Shown here in pieces: positions 24,972 through 32,733 of a stretch of 32,747 nucleotides of DNA (the first letter of the stretch is position 1; the number at the start of each line of letters is the position of its first letter). The translations under genes and the position numbers were made by a program. The stretch is taken from positions 1-32,747 of the forward strand of contig NZ_JAFMOS010000621.1 in NCBI RefSeq assembly GCF_019049755.1, read 5' to 3'. The DNA comes from Rahnella perminowiae (GTDB taxonomy: Bacteria; Pseudomonadota; Gammaproteobacteria; Enterobacterales; Enterobacteriaceae). The notes under the pieces were generated by a model that was not told the origin of the DNA, did not search any database, and was given only the letters and a program-made list of their open reading frames with translations.

Positions 24972-26066
24972 TCACTCTCCCATTTTCCTCATCCGCTTCT
25001 GACTATCCGCCTCAAACAACTGCATCCGCGCGGTATCTATCTGTACCCATACCCGGTCTCCGGGCGCGGCGGCCGATCTGACCATGCTGTAAACACTCAG
25101 CTTTTCAGTGCCAAATTTGCCGTGAATAAGTTCACTCAGGCCGGTAGGTTCAATTAGCGTGATATCCAGTGGCACCGCGTCTGGCGCGCCCTCTTCGCAC
25201 AGCACAATGGCTTCGGGGCGGACGCCATAAATCACCTCTGTACCACTTTGCAGATTCTTGATTAAAGGATCTACCGGCAGCGTCAGTTGCCCGTTAATCC
25301 GCAATTGCGGCGCAGAATCCCCCAGTTCCAGCGTACCGTTGATGAAATTCATAGACGGCGAACCGATAAAGCTGGCGACGAATTTATTGGCCGGCGTGTC
25401 GTACAGTTCAAGCGGCGTGCCGACCTGCTGGATCAGGCCGTGGTTGAGTACGACGATGCGGTCAGCGAGGGTCATGGCTTCCACCTGATCGTGCGTCACA
25501 TAAACGATGGTGTTCTTCATACGCTGATGCAGGCTTTTGATTTCAATCCGCATCTGCCCCCGTAATTGCGCATCCAGGTTAGAAAGCGGTTCATCGAACA
25601 AAAACACCTGGGGCTCGCGTACGATCGCCCTGCCCATTGCCACACGCTGACGCTGTCCGCCGGATAACTCTTTCGGACGGCGATGCAGCAACGCGGTCAG
25701 CCCGAGAATATCGGCGGCTTTATTCACTGCCGCCTCAATCTCCGCTTTCGGCCGCTTTTGGACTTCGAGGCTGAACCCCATGTTACGTGCCACGGTCATG
25801 TGCGGATACAGTGCATAACTCTGGAATACCATTGAGATATCACGGTCTTTCGGAGCCACCTGATTCATCAGACGTGAACCGATATGAATATCCCCCGCCG
25901 TCGCCAGTTCAAGCCCGGCGATCGTGCGCAGCAGGGTCGATTTACCGCACCCGGACGGCCCGACCAGCACCACAAACTCGCCATCTTTAATGGTCAGGTT
26001 AATGTGTCGCAATACTTCGACATTTTCGTAACGTTTTTGAAGATCGGAAATCGTAATCTGAGCCAT
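24972..26066 (-). CDS. CUT1 ABC importer ATPase (MalK/UgpC family)
   Basis: ATP-binding subunit of the sugar-type importer encoded in the same operon. Walker A GPSGCGKST is at 36-44, signature LSGGQ at 134-138 and Walker B FLFDEP follows; Q- and H-loops are intact. A C-terminal TOBE regulatory domain runs from about residue 235 to 364, giving the full MalK/UgpC/MsmK length. It starts 4 bp after the permease stop and is the last gene of the operon. Such ATPases can serve several CUT1 importers. Confidence 0.93.
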   Translation of the reverse strand: MAQITISDLQKRYENVEVLRHINLTIKDGEFVVLVGPSGCGKSTLLRTIAGLELATAGDIHIGSRLMNQVAPKDRDISMVFQSYALYPHMTVARNMGFSLEVQKRPKAEIEAAVNKAADILGLTALLHRRPKELSGGQRQRVAMGRAIVREPQVFLFDEPLSNLDAQLRGQMRIEIKSLHQRMKNTIVYVTHDQVEAMTLADRIVVLNHGLIQQVGTPLELYDTPANKFVASFIGSPSMNFINGTLELGDSAPQLRINGQLTLPVDPLIKNLQSGTEVIYGVRPEAIVLCEEGAPDAVPLDITLIEPTGLSELIHGKFGTEKLSVYSMVRSAAAPGDRVWVQIDTARMQLFEADSQKRMRKMGE

Positions 26067-26070
26067 AGAA

Positions 26071-26913
26071 TTATCCTTTTACCGCACCGGCAGTCAGCCC
26101 CTGAACCAGGTAACGCTGAATGAACGCAAAGAACAGACAGGCAGGAATGAGCGCCAGCACAGCCGCTGCCATCATGTCGCCCCATGAAACCGCGAATTTC
26201 GACACAAAACTGAGTAAGCCAACCGGGAAAGTCATCACGTCGTTTTTGTTGATGAGCATCAGCGAGAACAACAATTCGCTCCACGCGGCGGTAAACACAA
26301 AACCTAAGGTTGCCGCCATCCCCGGCAGAGTCAGCGGGATAATGACTTTGCGCAGTGCCATAAATCGGCTGCACCCTTCAAGCATCGCGGACTCTTCCAG
26401 ATCCTTCGGAATACTGTCAAAAAACGACTGCATCAGGAACGTGGCAAAAGGGACGTTAAAAGCGGTGTAAATCAGAATCAGCCCGGTCAGGCTATTGGTC
26501 AGCCCGAGCGGTGCCATCACTTTGTAAATTGGCGCGAGGATCATCACCAGCGGGAACATCTGGGTAAACAGCAGCAGCGCGGCCATCACCGTTTTGCCGC
26601 GGAAACTGAAGCGGGAAAACGCGAAACCCGCACCGGCAGCAATGATTGTGGTCAGAAATGCCGTGCCGAATGACACAATCAGACTGTTGAAGAAATACAG
26701 CGGAAACTGGCTTTCAGTAAACACACGCTGAAAATGGACCAGCGTCATCTCGCCCGGCCACATCCGCACACCTTCACTGTAGAGCAGTTTATCCGGCGTG
26801 ATGGAGATTTTGATCAGCCAGTAAATCGGGAACAGCGCGAACACCAGATAGAACACAATCCCCAGCCGATGCCCGCCCTTGCGCAGCCAGGCGTTAATTG
26901 ACAATGCACTCAT
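26071..26913 (-). CDS. CUT1 ABC permease (MalG type)
   Basis: Inner-membrane subunit of 280 residues with six membrane segments, related to MalG/UgpE. The EAA loop reads LEESAMLEGCSRFMALRKVI followed by IPLTLPG, where the ATPase docks. It lies 10 bp after the MalF-type permease and 4 bp before the ATPase gene, so all three are co-translated. An N-terminal cytoplasmic stretch of about 15 residues precedes the first segment (LGIVFYLVFALFPIYWLI). Confidence 0.92.
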   Translation of the reverse strand: MSALSINAWLRKGGHRLGIVFYLVFALFPIYWLIKISITPDKLLYSEGVRMWPGEMTLVHFQRVFTESQFPLYFFNSLIVSFGTAFLTTIIAAGAGFAFSRFSFRGKTVMAALLLFTQMFPLVMILAPIYKVMAPLGLTNSLTGLILIYTAFNVPFATFLMQSFFDSIPKDLEESAMLEGCSRFMALRKVIIPLTLPGMAATLGFVFTAAWSELLFSLMLINKNDVMTFPVGLLSFVSKFAVSWGDMMAAAVLALIPACLFFAFIQRYLVQGLTAGAVKG

Positions 26914-26923
26914 ATGAGCCCCC

Positions 26924-27847
26924 TTATTTCAGCAACTGATGGCGGATGCGCAGTAAAACCAGCGCATAAAATGTCATCAGCACCAGCAGGAACACCGCCA
27001 TCGCAGACGCATAACCAAAGTCGAGTTTGCGGTATGCAGTGGTGAAGATGAAACTCGACAGAATCGAGGTGGAATTTGCCGGCCCGCCGTCGGTCATCAC
27101 CACAATCAGATCAGCAAAATTTGCGATCCAGATGGTGCGCAGCATGACCGTGATGGCAATCATCGGTGCCAGAAACGGCAGCGTGACTTTGCAAAACTGC
27201 TGCCAGCCGCTCGCCCCGTCCATCGACGCCGCTTCGTACAAATCTTTCGGAATCGATTGCAACGCCGCCAGCAGGGTAATGGCGAAGAACGGAATGCCGA
27301 ACCAGACGTTCGCCACTACCGGGCCGTACAGCGCCAGTTGCGGATCAGACAAAATATTGTACGGTTCAGAAATGATATGCAGATCAGCCAGCCAGTAAGG
27401 CAGCACGCCAATTACTGGATTGAGCAACCATGCCCAGGTCAGCCCGGAGAGAAACGCCGGAACCGCCCACGGCAGAAACACCAGCGCCTGCACCCAGCGG
27501 CGGCCGGGGAATTCACGGTTGAGCAATAAGGCTAAGCCCAGCCCCAGCGCGAACTGCAACACCAGTGAAGTCAGTGTCCAGTTGAAGGTATGGCGCAGTG
27601 CGGCATAAAAATGCCGGTCATCAAACATGGTACGAAAATTATCCAGCCCCACCCAACCGGTATCGAACGGGTTCAGCAACTGTATGTTCTGAAAAGCATA
27701 GGAAATGCCGATAGCCATTGGAACAAAGATAAACAGGCCAATCAGCACCAGCGTCGGGCTGAGATAAACCCAGGGTTCCAGCAGCGCCCGCAAACGTGGG
27801 AAGCGCGGCGCGGCAGCGGTGTCTGGCGGTGAAACTTCCAACATCAT
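26924..27847 (-). CDS. CUT1 ABC permease (MalF type)
   Basis: Inner-membrane subunit of 307 residues, related to UgpA/MalF but without the large periplasmic P2 loop of MalF. It has six membrane segments, the first at about 35-57. The EAA loop is DLYEAASMDGASGWQQFCKV followed by TLPFLAP. It pairs with the next gene to form the channel. It starts 63 bp after the binding-protein stop. Confidence 0.92.
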   Translation of the reverse strand: MMLEVSPPDTAAAPRFPRLRALLEPWVYLSPTLVLIGLFIFVPMAIGISYAFQNIQLLNPFDTGWVGLDNFRTMFDDRHFYAALRHTFNWTLTSLVLQFALGLGLALLLNREFPGRRWVQALVFLPWAVPAFLSGLTWAWLLNPVIGVLPYWLADLHIISEPYNILSDPQLALYGPVVANVWFGIPFFAITLLAALQSIPKDLYEAASMDGASGWQQFCKVTLPFLAPMIAITVMLRTIWIANFADLIVVMTDGGPANSTSILSSFIFTTAYRKLDFGYASAMAVFLLVLMTFYALVLLRIRHQLLK

Positions 27848-27910
27848 GACGCGTCTCCGTTGAGAGGAATGGGGAACTCCGGCAGCAGATCCGTGCCGGA
27901 GTCATCCGGT

Positions 27911-29185
27911 TTACTTTTGCGCAGCCAGCCAGGCTTTCTGTTCTTTGGTCAGGTATTTCGCCCAATCTTTCACCATGCTTTCGGTGTCGTTCTGGCCGAG
28001 CAGCGTTTCCTGCGAACTGTCTTTCACAATCACCGAGTTAAAATAGCCCCAGCCTTTGAGGTGCGTCGGCATGGTCAGCGGGATGTAATCCGGGCTGTTC
28101 AGCTCGGCAAACCAGCCTGCAAACTGTGGCGCGTGGTAATATGCATCCTGCTCTGCACCCTTATAAATCGGTAAGGTGCCGACGAATTTCGACCAGGTCA
28201 GGTTGTTTTCTTTATTACTCAGGAAGGAAATCAGATCCCAGCTTTGATCCTGATGTTTGCCCTGTTTGAACATCGACCAGCCGGTATAACCGATAGTCGG
28301 GTAGGCTTTACCGTTCGGCCCGAGCGGCATCGGCGCAACGGAGAAATCGTCCGGGTTCATGCTGTTCTTGATGGCGATCAGCGCGTCCGGATCCTGATCC
28401 AGCATGGCGCATTTACCGGAGTAGAAACCGGAAACGATTTCGTTAAAGCCCCAGTTAACACTGTCTTTGGGTGCATAACCTTTCTGGTACATGTCCACCA
28501 GGAACTGCGCGCCTTTGACCGCACCCGGTTTGGTCAGCGTGCTGTTGCCCTCTTTATCGAAAAAGTCCGGCGAGCCGTTCATTGCCGCCATAAACATCAT
28601 CCAGGCATTCGTGCCGCCGACGCCGCCGCGCATGCAATAGCCGCTGATCCCGTTGCCCAGTGCGCTGATTTTCTTCGCATCCGCCATAAACTCATCCATG
28701 GTTTTCGGCGCGTCGGTCAGGCCCGCCTGCTGAAAGAGTTTTTTATTCCAGAACATCGCCCGCAGATAAAAACCGTACGGGATCATCGTTGCGGTGCCAC
28801 CGGAAGAACGCGCCATGGTCAGCGTTTTGTCGGTCAGATCTGCCGTGCCTGTCCAGCCTTTCAGCCGGGGTTCGAGATCAGCCAGCATACCGTTACTGGC
28901 ATACAGCCCCTGCCAGGTGTCCGGCATTTCCACCACATCCGGGTACTGCCCGCTCTGAATCATGGTGCCAAGCTTTTCAAACGCCTGCCCCCACGGCAGC
29001 GACACGACCTCGATCTCGACATCAGGATGCTGTGTTTTGTAAGCGGTTAACATCTTTTGCAGCATTTCGGTACGTGCCGGGCTGGTGATCACTTCCACCA
29101 GCGTCAGCTTAGTGGCGGCAAAACTGGCGCAGGAAAACAGGCTGAGCACCAGCAGGCTGAGCACATGACGTTTCGGGTGTCGCAT
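27911..29185 (-). CDS. CUT1 periplasmic solute-binding protein
   Basis: Type I-family extracellular solute-binding protein (MalE/UgpB-like fold), exported by a signal peptide MRHPKRHVLSLLVLSLFSCASFA cut before ATKLTLVEV (after residue 23). I chose the ATG at 29185 (424 residues) because GGAG lies 10 bases upstream and the signal peptide starts there; the frame opens at 29257 but the extra residues are unlike a signal sequence. Many aromatic residues (NWGF, GYTGWSMF, HLKGWGYFN) suit stacking on a sugar or similar ring. Substrate unknown; it is encoded directly after a C-S lyase. Confidence 0.9.
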   Translation of the reverse strand: MRHPKRHVLSLLVLSLFSCASFAATKLTLVEVITSPARTEMLQKMLTAYKTQHPDVEIEVVSLPWGQAFEKLGTMIQSGQYPDVVEMPDTWQGLYASNGMLADLEPRLKGWTGTADLTDKTLTMARSSGGTATMIPYGFYLRAMFWNKKLFQQAGLTDAPKTMDEFMADAKKISALGNGISGYCMRGGVGGTNAWMMFMAAMNGSPDFFDKEGNSTLTKPGAVKGAQFLVDMYQKGYAPKDSVNWGFNEIVSGFYSGKCAMLDQDPDALIAIKNSMNPDDFSVAPMPLGPNGKAYPTIGYTGWSMFKQGKHQDQSWDLISFLSNKENNLTWSKFVGTLPIYKGAEQDAYYHAPQFAGWFAELNSPDYIPLTMPTHLKGWGYFNSVIVKDSSQETLLGQNDTESMVKDWAKYLTKEQKAWLAAQK

Positions 29186-29247
29186 AATCTTGATTCTCCA
29201 CGGTGAAAAAAGTCGGAACACAGGAACGGTATTTTCAAAAAATGGCT

Positions 29248-30426
29248 TCAGGAACAAGCACTTTCGATGGCATTTTTCAAGTCACGCCATAAATCTTCAG
29301 TATCTTCCAGCCCGATTGAAATGCGGATCACACGGGGTGAGACGCCAAAATCTCTTGCCGAGTTGAATTCACCCGCCTGATTCAGCACCGAAATGGCCGG
29401 CATCACCAGGCTTTCAAAACCGCCCCAACTGACGCCCATACGGAATAAGGTCAGCGCATTGCAGAACGTCGGAATGTCAATGCCTTCGCTGAGCTCAAAG
29501 GAGAACAGGCCGCTGTAGCCGGTCAGCGTGGAAGTCGGCAACGGGTCAAGCCCCGGATGATTCACCTGCGTGATACGCGAATAGCCCTGCAGGCGGCGCG
29601 CCAGTTCCAGCGCGCTTTCGTGATGCTGGCGCATACGCAGCGGCAGCGTGCGTAAGCCACGCAGCAACAGCCAGGCTTCATTCGCGGAGAGTTTGCCGCC
29701 TAAAAACGGGCTGATATAACGACTGATGGCAGTGATGTGTTCTGTACTTGAAATCACCAGTCCGGCAACGACGTCGCTGTGTCCGCTGATGTATTTCGAC
29801 GCAGAATGAATAACCAGATCGATGCCTGCCGCCAGCGGCTTCTGGAAAACCGGTGACGCCCAGCTGTTATCGATCATCGTTATTACGCCGTATTTTTTGG
29901 CCAGCGCGGCAATGGCTGGCAGATTTTGCTCGCCCATCACCCAGCTGTTCGGGCTTTCGAGATATAACAGTTTCGCCCCCTGAATCGCCGCTTCGAGTGC
30001 GGCCAGAGAACCCCCATCGACAAACTGTGATTCAATCTGGAAACGGGTGCAGAAACCGCGCAGAAAACGGTAGGTGTCTGGATAAACGTGATTCACACAG
30101 ACGACTTTATCGCCGGGACCGGCCACGCTGAGAATGGCATTACTGATAGCCGCCATGCCGCTGCCGAACGCCAGACAGGCTTCGCCGCCTTCAAGCTGCG
30201 CCACCTTCTTCTGTAATTCGATCACGGTCGGGTTGTCGACGCGGGAATATAATGCGTGGTCGCTGTCACCACGAAAACGGGCAATCATGCTGTCATAATC
30301 GGTGAAACTAAATAACGACGACTGATAGATAGGGGGTGAAATCGCCCCGCGATCGTGGCGGCCGTCATGCACTAAATGCGTGTTTTCACTTAACTCAACC
30401 GGCTGGCTCTTATCATCTTGCTGCAT
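29248..30426 (-). CDS. PLP-dependent C-S beta-lyase, MetC-like
   Basis: Cys/Met-metabolism PLP enzyme of 392 residues, near the length of E. coli MetC (395). The PLP lysine is K211 (HSASKYISGHSD). Y60/R62 (YSRVDNPT) and Y115 match phosphate- and PLP-stacking residues, and SWGGFES (333-339) resembles the SWGGYES of cystathionine beta-lyase rather than a gamma-synthase. Expected reaction: cleavage of a cysteine S-conjugate to a thiol, pyruvate and ammonia. It overlaps the GntR gene by 14 bp, with AGGAAG before its ATG, and is followed by importer genes. In that context it may act on an imported substrate rather than in housekeeping methionine synthesis. Confidence 0.87.
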   Translation of the reverse strand: MQQDDKSQPVELSENTHLVHDGRHDRGAISPPIYQSSLFSFTDYDSMIARFRGDSDHALYSRVDNPTVIELQKKVAQLEGGEACLAFGSGMAAISNAILSVAGPGDKVVCVNHVYPDTYRFLRGFCTRFQIESQFVDGGSLAALEAAIQGAKLLYLESPNSWVMGEQNLPAIAALAKKYGVITMIDNSWASPVFQKPLAAGIDLVIHSASKYISGHSDVVAGLVISSTEHITAISRYISPFLGGKLSANEAWLLLRGLRTLPLRMRQHHESALELARRLQGYSRITQVNHPGLDPLPTSTLTGYSGLFSFELSEGIDIPTFCNALTLFRMGVSWGGFESLVMPAISVLNQAGEFNSARDFGVSPRVIRISIGLEDTEDLWRDLKNAIESACS

Positions 30427-31126
30427 TGATCACTTCCTTCATGTCACGTTCGGTTATGTTCAGAATGTCGTTGCTCAGCCTGCGCGCGTTTTCCGGTTCG
30501 CGGCGCGCAATGGCTTCATATAACAGGCGGTGCAGCGGAAAAGAGTCGCTGAAAAGCGCCTGTTCCGGTGGCGATTCGAAAAAGGCATGCAGCAGGTCGT
30601 AAATGCCGCCGACCATTTGCAGCAGCAGCGGATTGTGCGCGGCGCTGTAGATCGCCGCGTGAAACTGCCAGTCTTCTGCCCCTGCGGAACCGATGCTCAG
30701 ATGTACTTTTTCCATCACAACCAGTTTCTGTTCGATGAACAGCAAATCGCTTTCCGTAGCACGCACTGCCGCCATTGCCGAAGCCTCACATTCGATGATC
30801 CGGCGCACTTCCAGCGCATGCAGCATGGTGGCGGAATCATTTTTAAAGCGCAGGGACAGAAAGCTGTCGTTAGCAGTAATTTCAGACTGCAAAAAGGTGC
30901 CACTGCCTTTTTTACGCACGATAATTCCCAGTGCCTCCCAGCGTTTGAGCGCCTCACGCACGGTGTTGCGGCTCACCGCCAGACCTTCAGCCAGCACACG
31001 CTCAGGAGGCAGTTTCTCGCCGATACGGGTGCCGGACTGCGCCACATAACGCGTCAGCGCATCCAGTACCAGGGTGTCGCTTTGTTGTGGCGCGATCGGA
31101 TGCAATAAATTTATTTCGCCGCTCAT
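30413..31126 (-). CDS. GntR/FadR-family regulator of the lyase-importer operon
   Basis: Transcription factor of 237 residues with a winged helix at about 18-85 (PPERVLAEGLAVSRNTVREALKRW) and an FCD ligand-binding domain. The FCD metal residues are only partly present: H in DWQFHAAIY, H in AAHNPLL and H in FPLHRLLYEAI are seen, but the last histidine, usually in the final helix (RHL in the regulator at 3621), is replaced in ARRLSNDI. GGAG lies 6 bases before the ATG. As first gene of the operon and next to palindromes at 31153-31197, it most likely represses its own operon until the substrate appears. Confidence 0.88.
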   Translation of the reverse strand: MSGEINLLHPIAPQQSDTLVLDALTRYVAQSGTRIGEKLPPERVLAEGLAVSRNTVREALKRWEALGIIVRKKGSGTFLQSEITANDSFLSLRFKNDSATMLHALEVRRIIECEASAMAAVRATESDLLFIEQKLVVMEKVHLSIGSAGAEDWQFHAAIYSAAHNPLLLQMVGGIYDLLHAFFESPPEQALFSDSFPLHRLLYEAIARREPENARRLSNDILNITERDMKEVINAAR

Positions 31127-31152
31127 TGGCTTCTCCGCACATTGTTTTCAAC

Positions 31153-31197
31153 GGACACCGGTCCAAATTGGCCCAACAACTCAACCTGTGGACCACA
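31153..31197. promoter_or_regulatory. Palindromes in the gntR promoter region
   Basis: Three inverted repeats in 45 bp: GGAC-ACCG-GTCC (31153-31164), CCAA-A-TTGG (31163-31171) and TGTGG-A-CCACA (31187-31197). The last is a perfect 11-bp palindrome of the size bound by FadR-type GntR dimers. They lie 27-71 bp upstream of the gntR start, where a repressor would act. Confidence 0.55.
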
Positions 31198-31369
31198 TTG
31201 CAATTTGTCTGCCAGTTTGCAGAACCGCCGTTAAGCAATTGATTAAAATGGAATATGAATAAATAACGTTCCATGCGGGAAGATGACGGGCAGATCGCGG
31301 TGGTGCAAATAAAGCCGGATATGTTGTACCGCTGTGCAGGTAATGTTCAGTGATGTAGCACGGGATGGA

Positions 31370-31404
31370 TTGACGCGCAGGAGTGCAAATGATAACTGTT
31401 ATCA
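31370..31404 (+). promoter_or_regulatory. Fur-box-like palindrome and promoter before the monooxygenase
   Basis: TGATAAC-T-GTTATCA at 31390-31404 matches the 7-1-7 Fur consensus TGATAAT-N-ATTATCA at 12 of 14 positions, and the perfect palindrome extends to 31389-31405. TTGACG at 31370-31375 can serve as -35 with GATAAC or a neighbour as -10, so the box would cover the -10. The site is 29 bp before the ATG. Confidence 0.55.
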
Positions 31405-31433
31405 TATGAATTCATTCTGCCAGGCAGGTGGTT

Positions 31434-32639
31434 ATGACACCGGATACAAAGTCTTCAGCAGCATCATGCTGCATTGTCGGGGGCGGTCCCGCAGGTTTAA
31501 TGCTGGGATATCTTCTGGCGCGTAAAGGTATTGACGTCACTGTGCTGGAAAAACACCGTGACTTTTTGCGCGATTTTCGCGGCGACACCATTCACCCTTC
31601 GACGCTGGACATCATCTGGCAACTGGGTTTCCTCGACGAATTCCTCGCCCTGCCACACCAGCGCGCTGAAAAGCTATATGGTGAAATCGACGGCCAGGAA
31701 ACCACGCTGGCGGACTTCAGTCATCTGCCAACGCAGTGTAAATTTATCGCTTTTATGCCGCAGTGGGATTTCCTTAACTTTATCGCCGGTAAGGCAGCAC
31801 AACTGCCCAATTTCAGGCTGATCCATAATGCACAGGTGCTGTCGTTGCAGGAGGATAAAGGGCAGGTATCCGGTGTTATTGCTGAAGTGGACGGAGAAAC
31901 GCAGCACTTTGATGCCGGTCTGGTGATCGGTTGCGATGGCCGTAATTCCATCGTGCGGGAACAGGCCGGGATGGAAGTCCGCCGTTATGGCACGCCGCGT
32001 GACGTGTTATGGCTGAAAATTCACAAACGACCGGACGATCCGCAGTGGTCAATGGGTCATCGCGGCCCGAAGAAAAACTTCATCATGATTGACCGGGGAG
32101 ATTACTGGCAGTGTGGATATTCGATTCCCAAAGGCAGTCTGGATTCGCTCAAAGCGCAGGGCATCGCGCCCTTTCTCGACCTGCTGACCGAAGTATCTCC
32201 CTTCGAACGCCCGCGTCTTCAGGAAGATATCCTCAGCTGGGAAGACGTACGCCTGCTGGTGATCCGCATTGACCGTCTGAAAGAGTGGGCAAAACCGGGG
32301 CTGCTGTGCATCGGCGACGCAGCGCATGCGATGTCACCCATCGGCGGTGTTGGCGTGAATCTGGCCATTCAGGATGCCGTGGCGACGGCGAATATCATCA
32401 CTGAACCGCTCAAGGCCGGACGCCTGACGCTGCGGCATTTAAAACGCATTCAGCGCCGTCGCATGTTCCCGACCTGGGCGACGCAGGCGTTACAGATTAT
32501 GATCAGTAAGGCCGGACAGAAACAAAGGAAGCGTGCCCCTTCACGGCTGGAAATCTGGCTACGGGGACGGAAATTTATACCATTTCTGTTTGGACGCCTC
32601 ATCGGCGTGGGATTTTATCGGGAAATCCCGAAGCTTTGA
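31434..32639 (+). CDS. FAD-dependent aromatic-type monooxygenase
   Basis: Class A flavoprotein monooxygenase of the UbiH/PHBH/TetX group, 401 residues from the ATG at 31434 (CAGG 9 bases upstream; a GTG at 31428 is also in frame). FAD motifs are all present: GGGPAG at 16-21, E/K-rich VLEKHRDFLRDFRGD, the DG motif GLVIGCDGRNS and GDAAHAMSPIGGVGVNLAIQDA near the C-terminus. The C-terminal 60 residues are basic and hydrophobic and may touch the membrane. It is divergent from the GntR-lyase-importer operon by 307 bp. The substrate is unknown; an aromatic or polyketide-like compound is the family expectation. Confidence 0.85.
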   Translation: MTPDTKSSAASCCIVGGGPAGLMLGYLLARKGIDVTVLEKHRDFLRDFRGDTIHPSTLDIIWQLGFLDEFLALPHQRAEKLYGEIDGQETTLADFSHLPTQCKFIAFMPQWDFLNFIAGKAAQLPNFRLIHNAQVLSLQEDKGQVSGVIAEVDGETQHFDAGLVIGCDGRNSIVREQAGMEVRRYGTPRDVLWLKIHKRPDDPQWSMGHRGPKKNFIMIDRGDYWQCGYSIPKGSLDSLKAQGIAPFLDLLTEVSPFERPRLQEDILSWEDVRLLVIRIDRLKEWAKPGLLCIGDAAHAMSPIGGVGVNLAIQDAVATANIITEPLKAGRLTLRHLKRIQRRRMFPTWATQALQIMISKAGQKQRKRAPSRLEIWLRGRKFIPFLFGRLIGVGFYREIPKL

Positions 32640-32640
32640 T

Positions 32641-32733
32641 TTTGGGTTTGCCACCCGAACCGCCTTTAGGTCAACACCTTGGGTTGCCACCCAAACTGGC
32701 CTTAAGGTCAAGGTCGTGGGCGTCGGCCCACGG
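32641..32733 (-). repeat. Dispersed repeat, copy B (inverted relative to copy A)
   Basis: Read on the minus strand, 32732-32672 repeats 14931-14991 with about 5 differences. It has the hairpin CGTGGGC-CGA-CGCCCACG and a perfect TTGGGT-GGCA-ACCCAA stem. A second, degenerate unit follows (TTGACCTAAAGGCGG...), so the TTGACC...CCC unit is tandem with a 37-bp period. It starts 1 bp after the monooxygenase stop and may continue past the window edge. Confidence 0.85.

Noticed and set aside
28244-29050. 268-residue plus-strand frame opposite the CUT1 binding protein gene
   Set aside because: It is a shadow of a gene with signal peptide and intact operon context; translation shows no recognisable domain.
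14931-32733. Composite transposon or island bounded by the inverted repeat pair
   Set aside because: No transposase or integrase lies inside, no target duplication can be seen, and the interior includes the conserved ynfK-mlc-ynfL-ynfM order of E. coli, which argues for resident chromosome.
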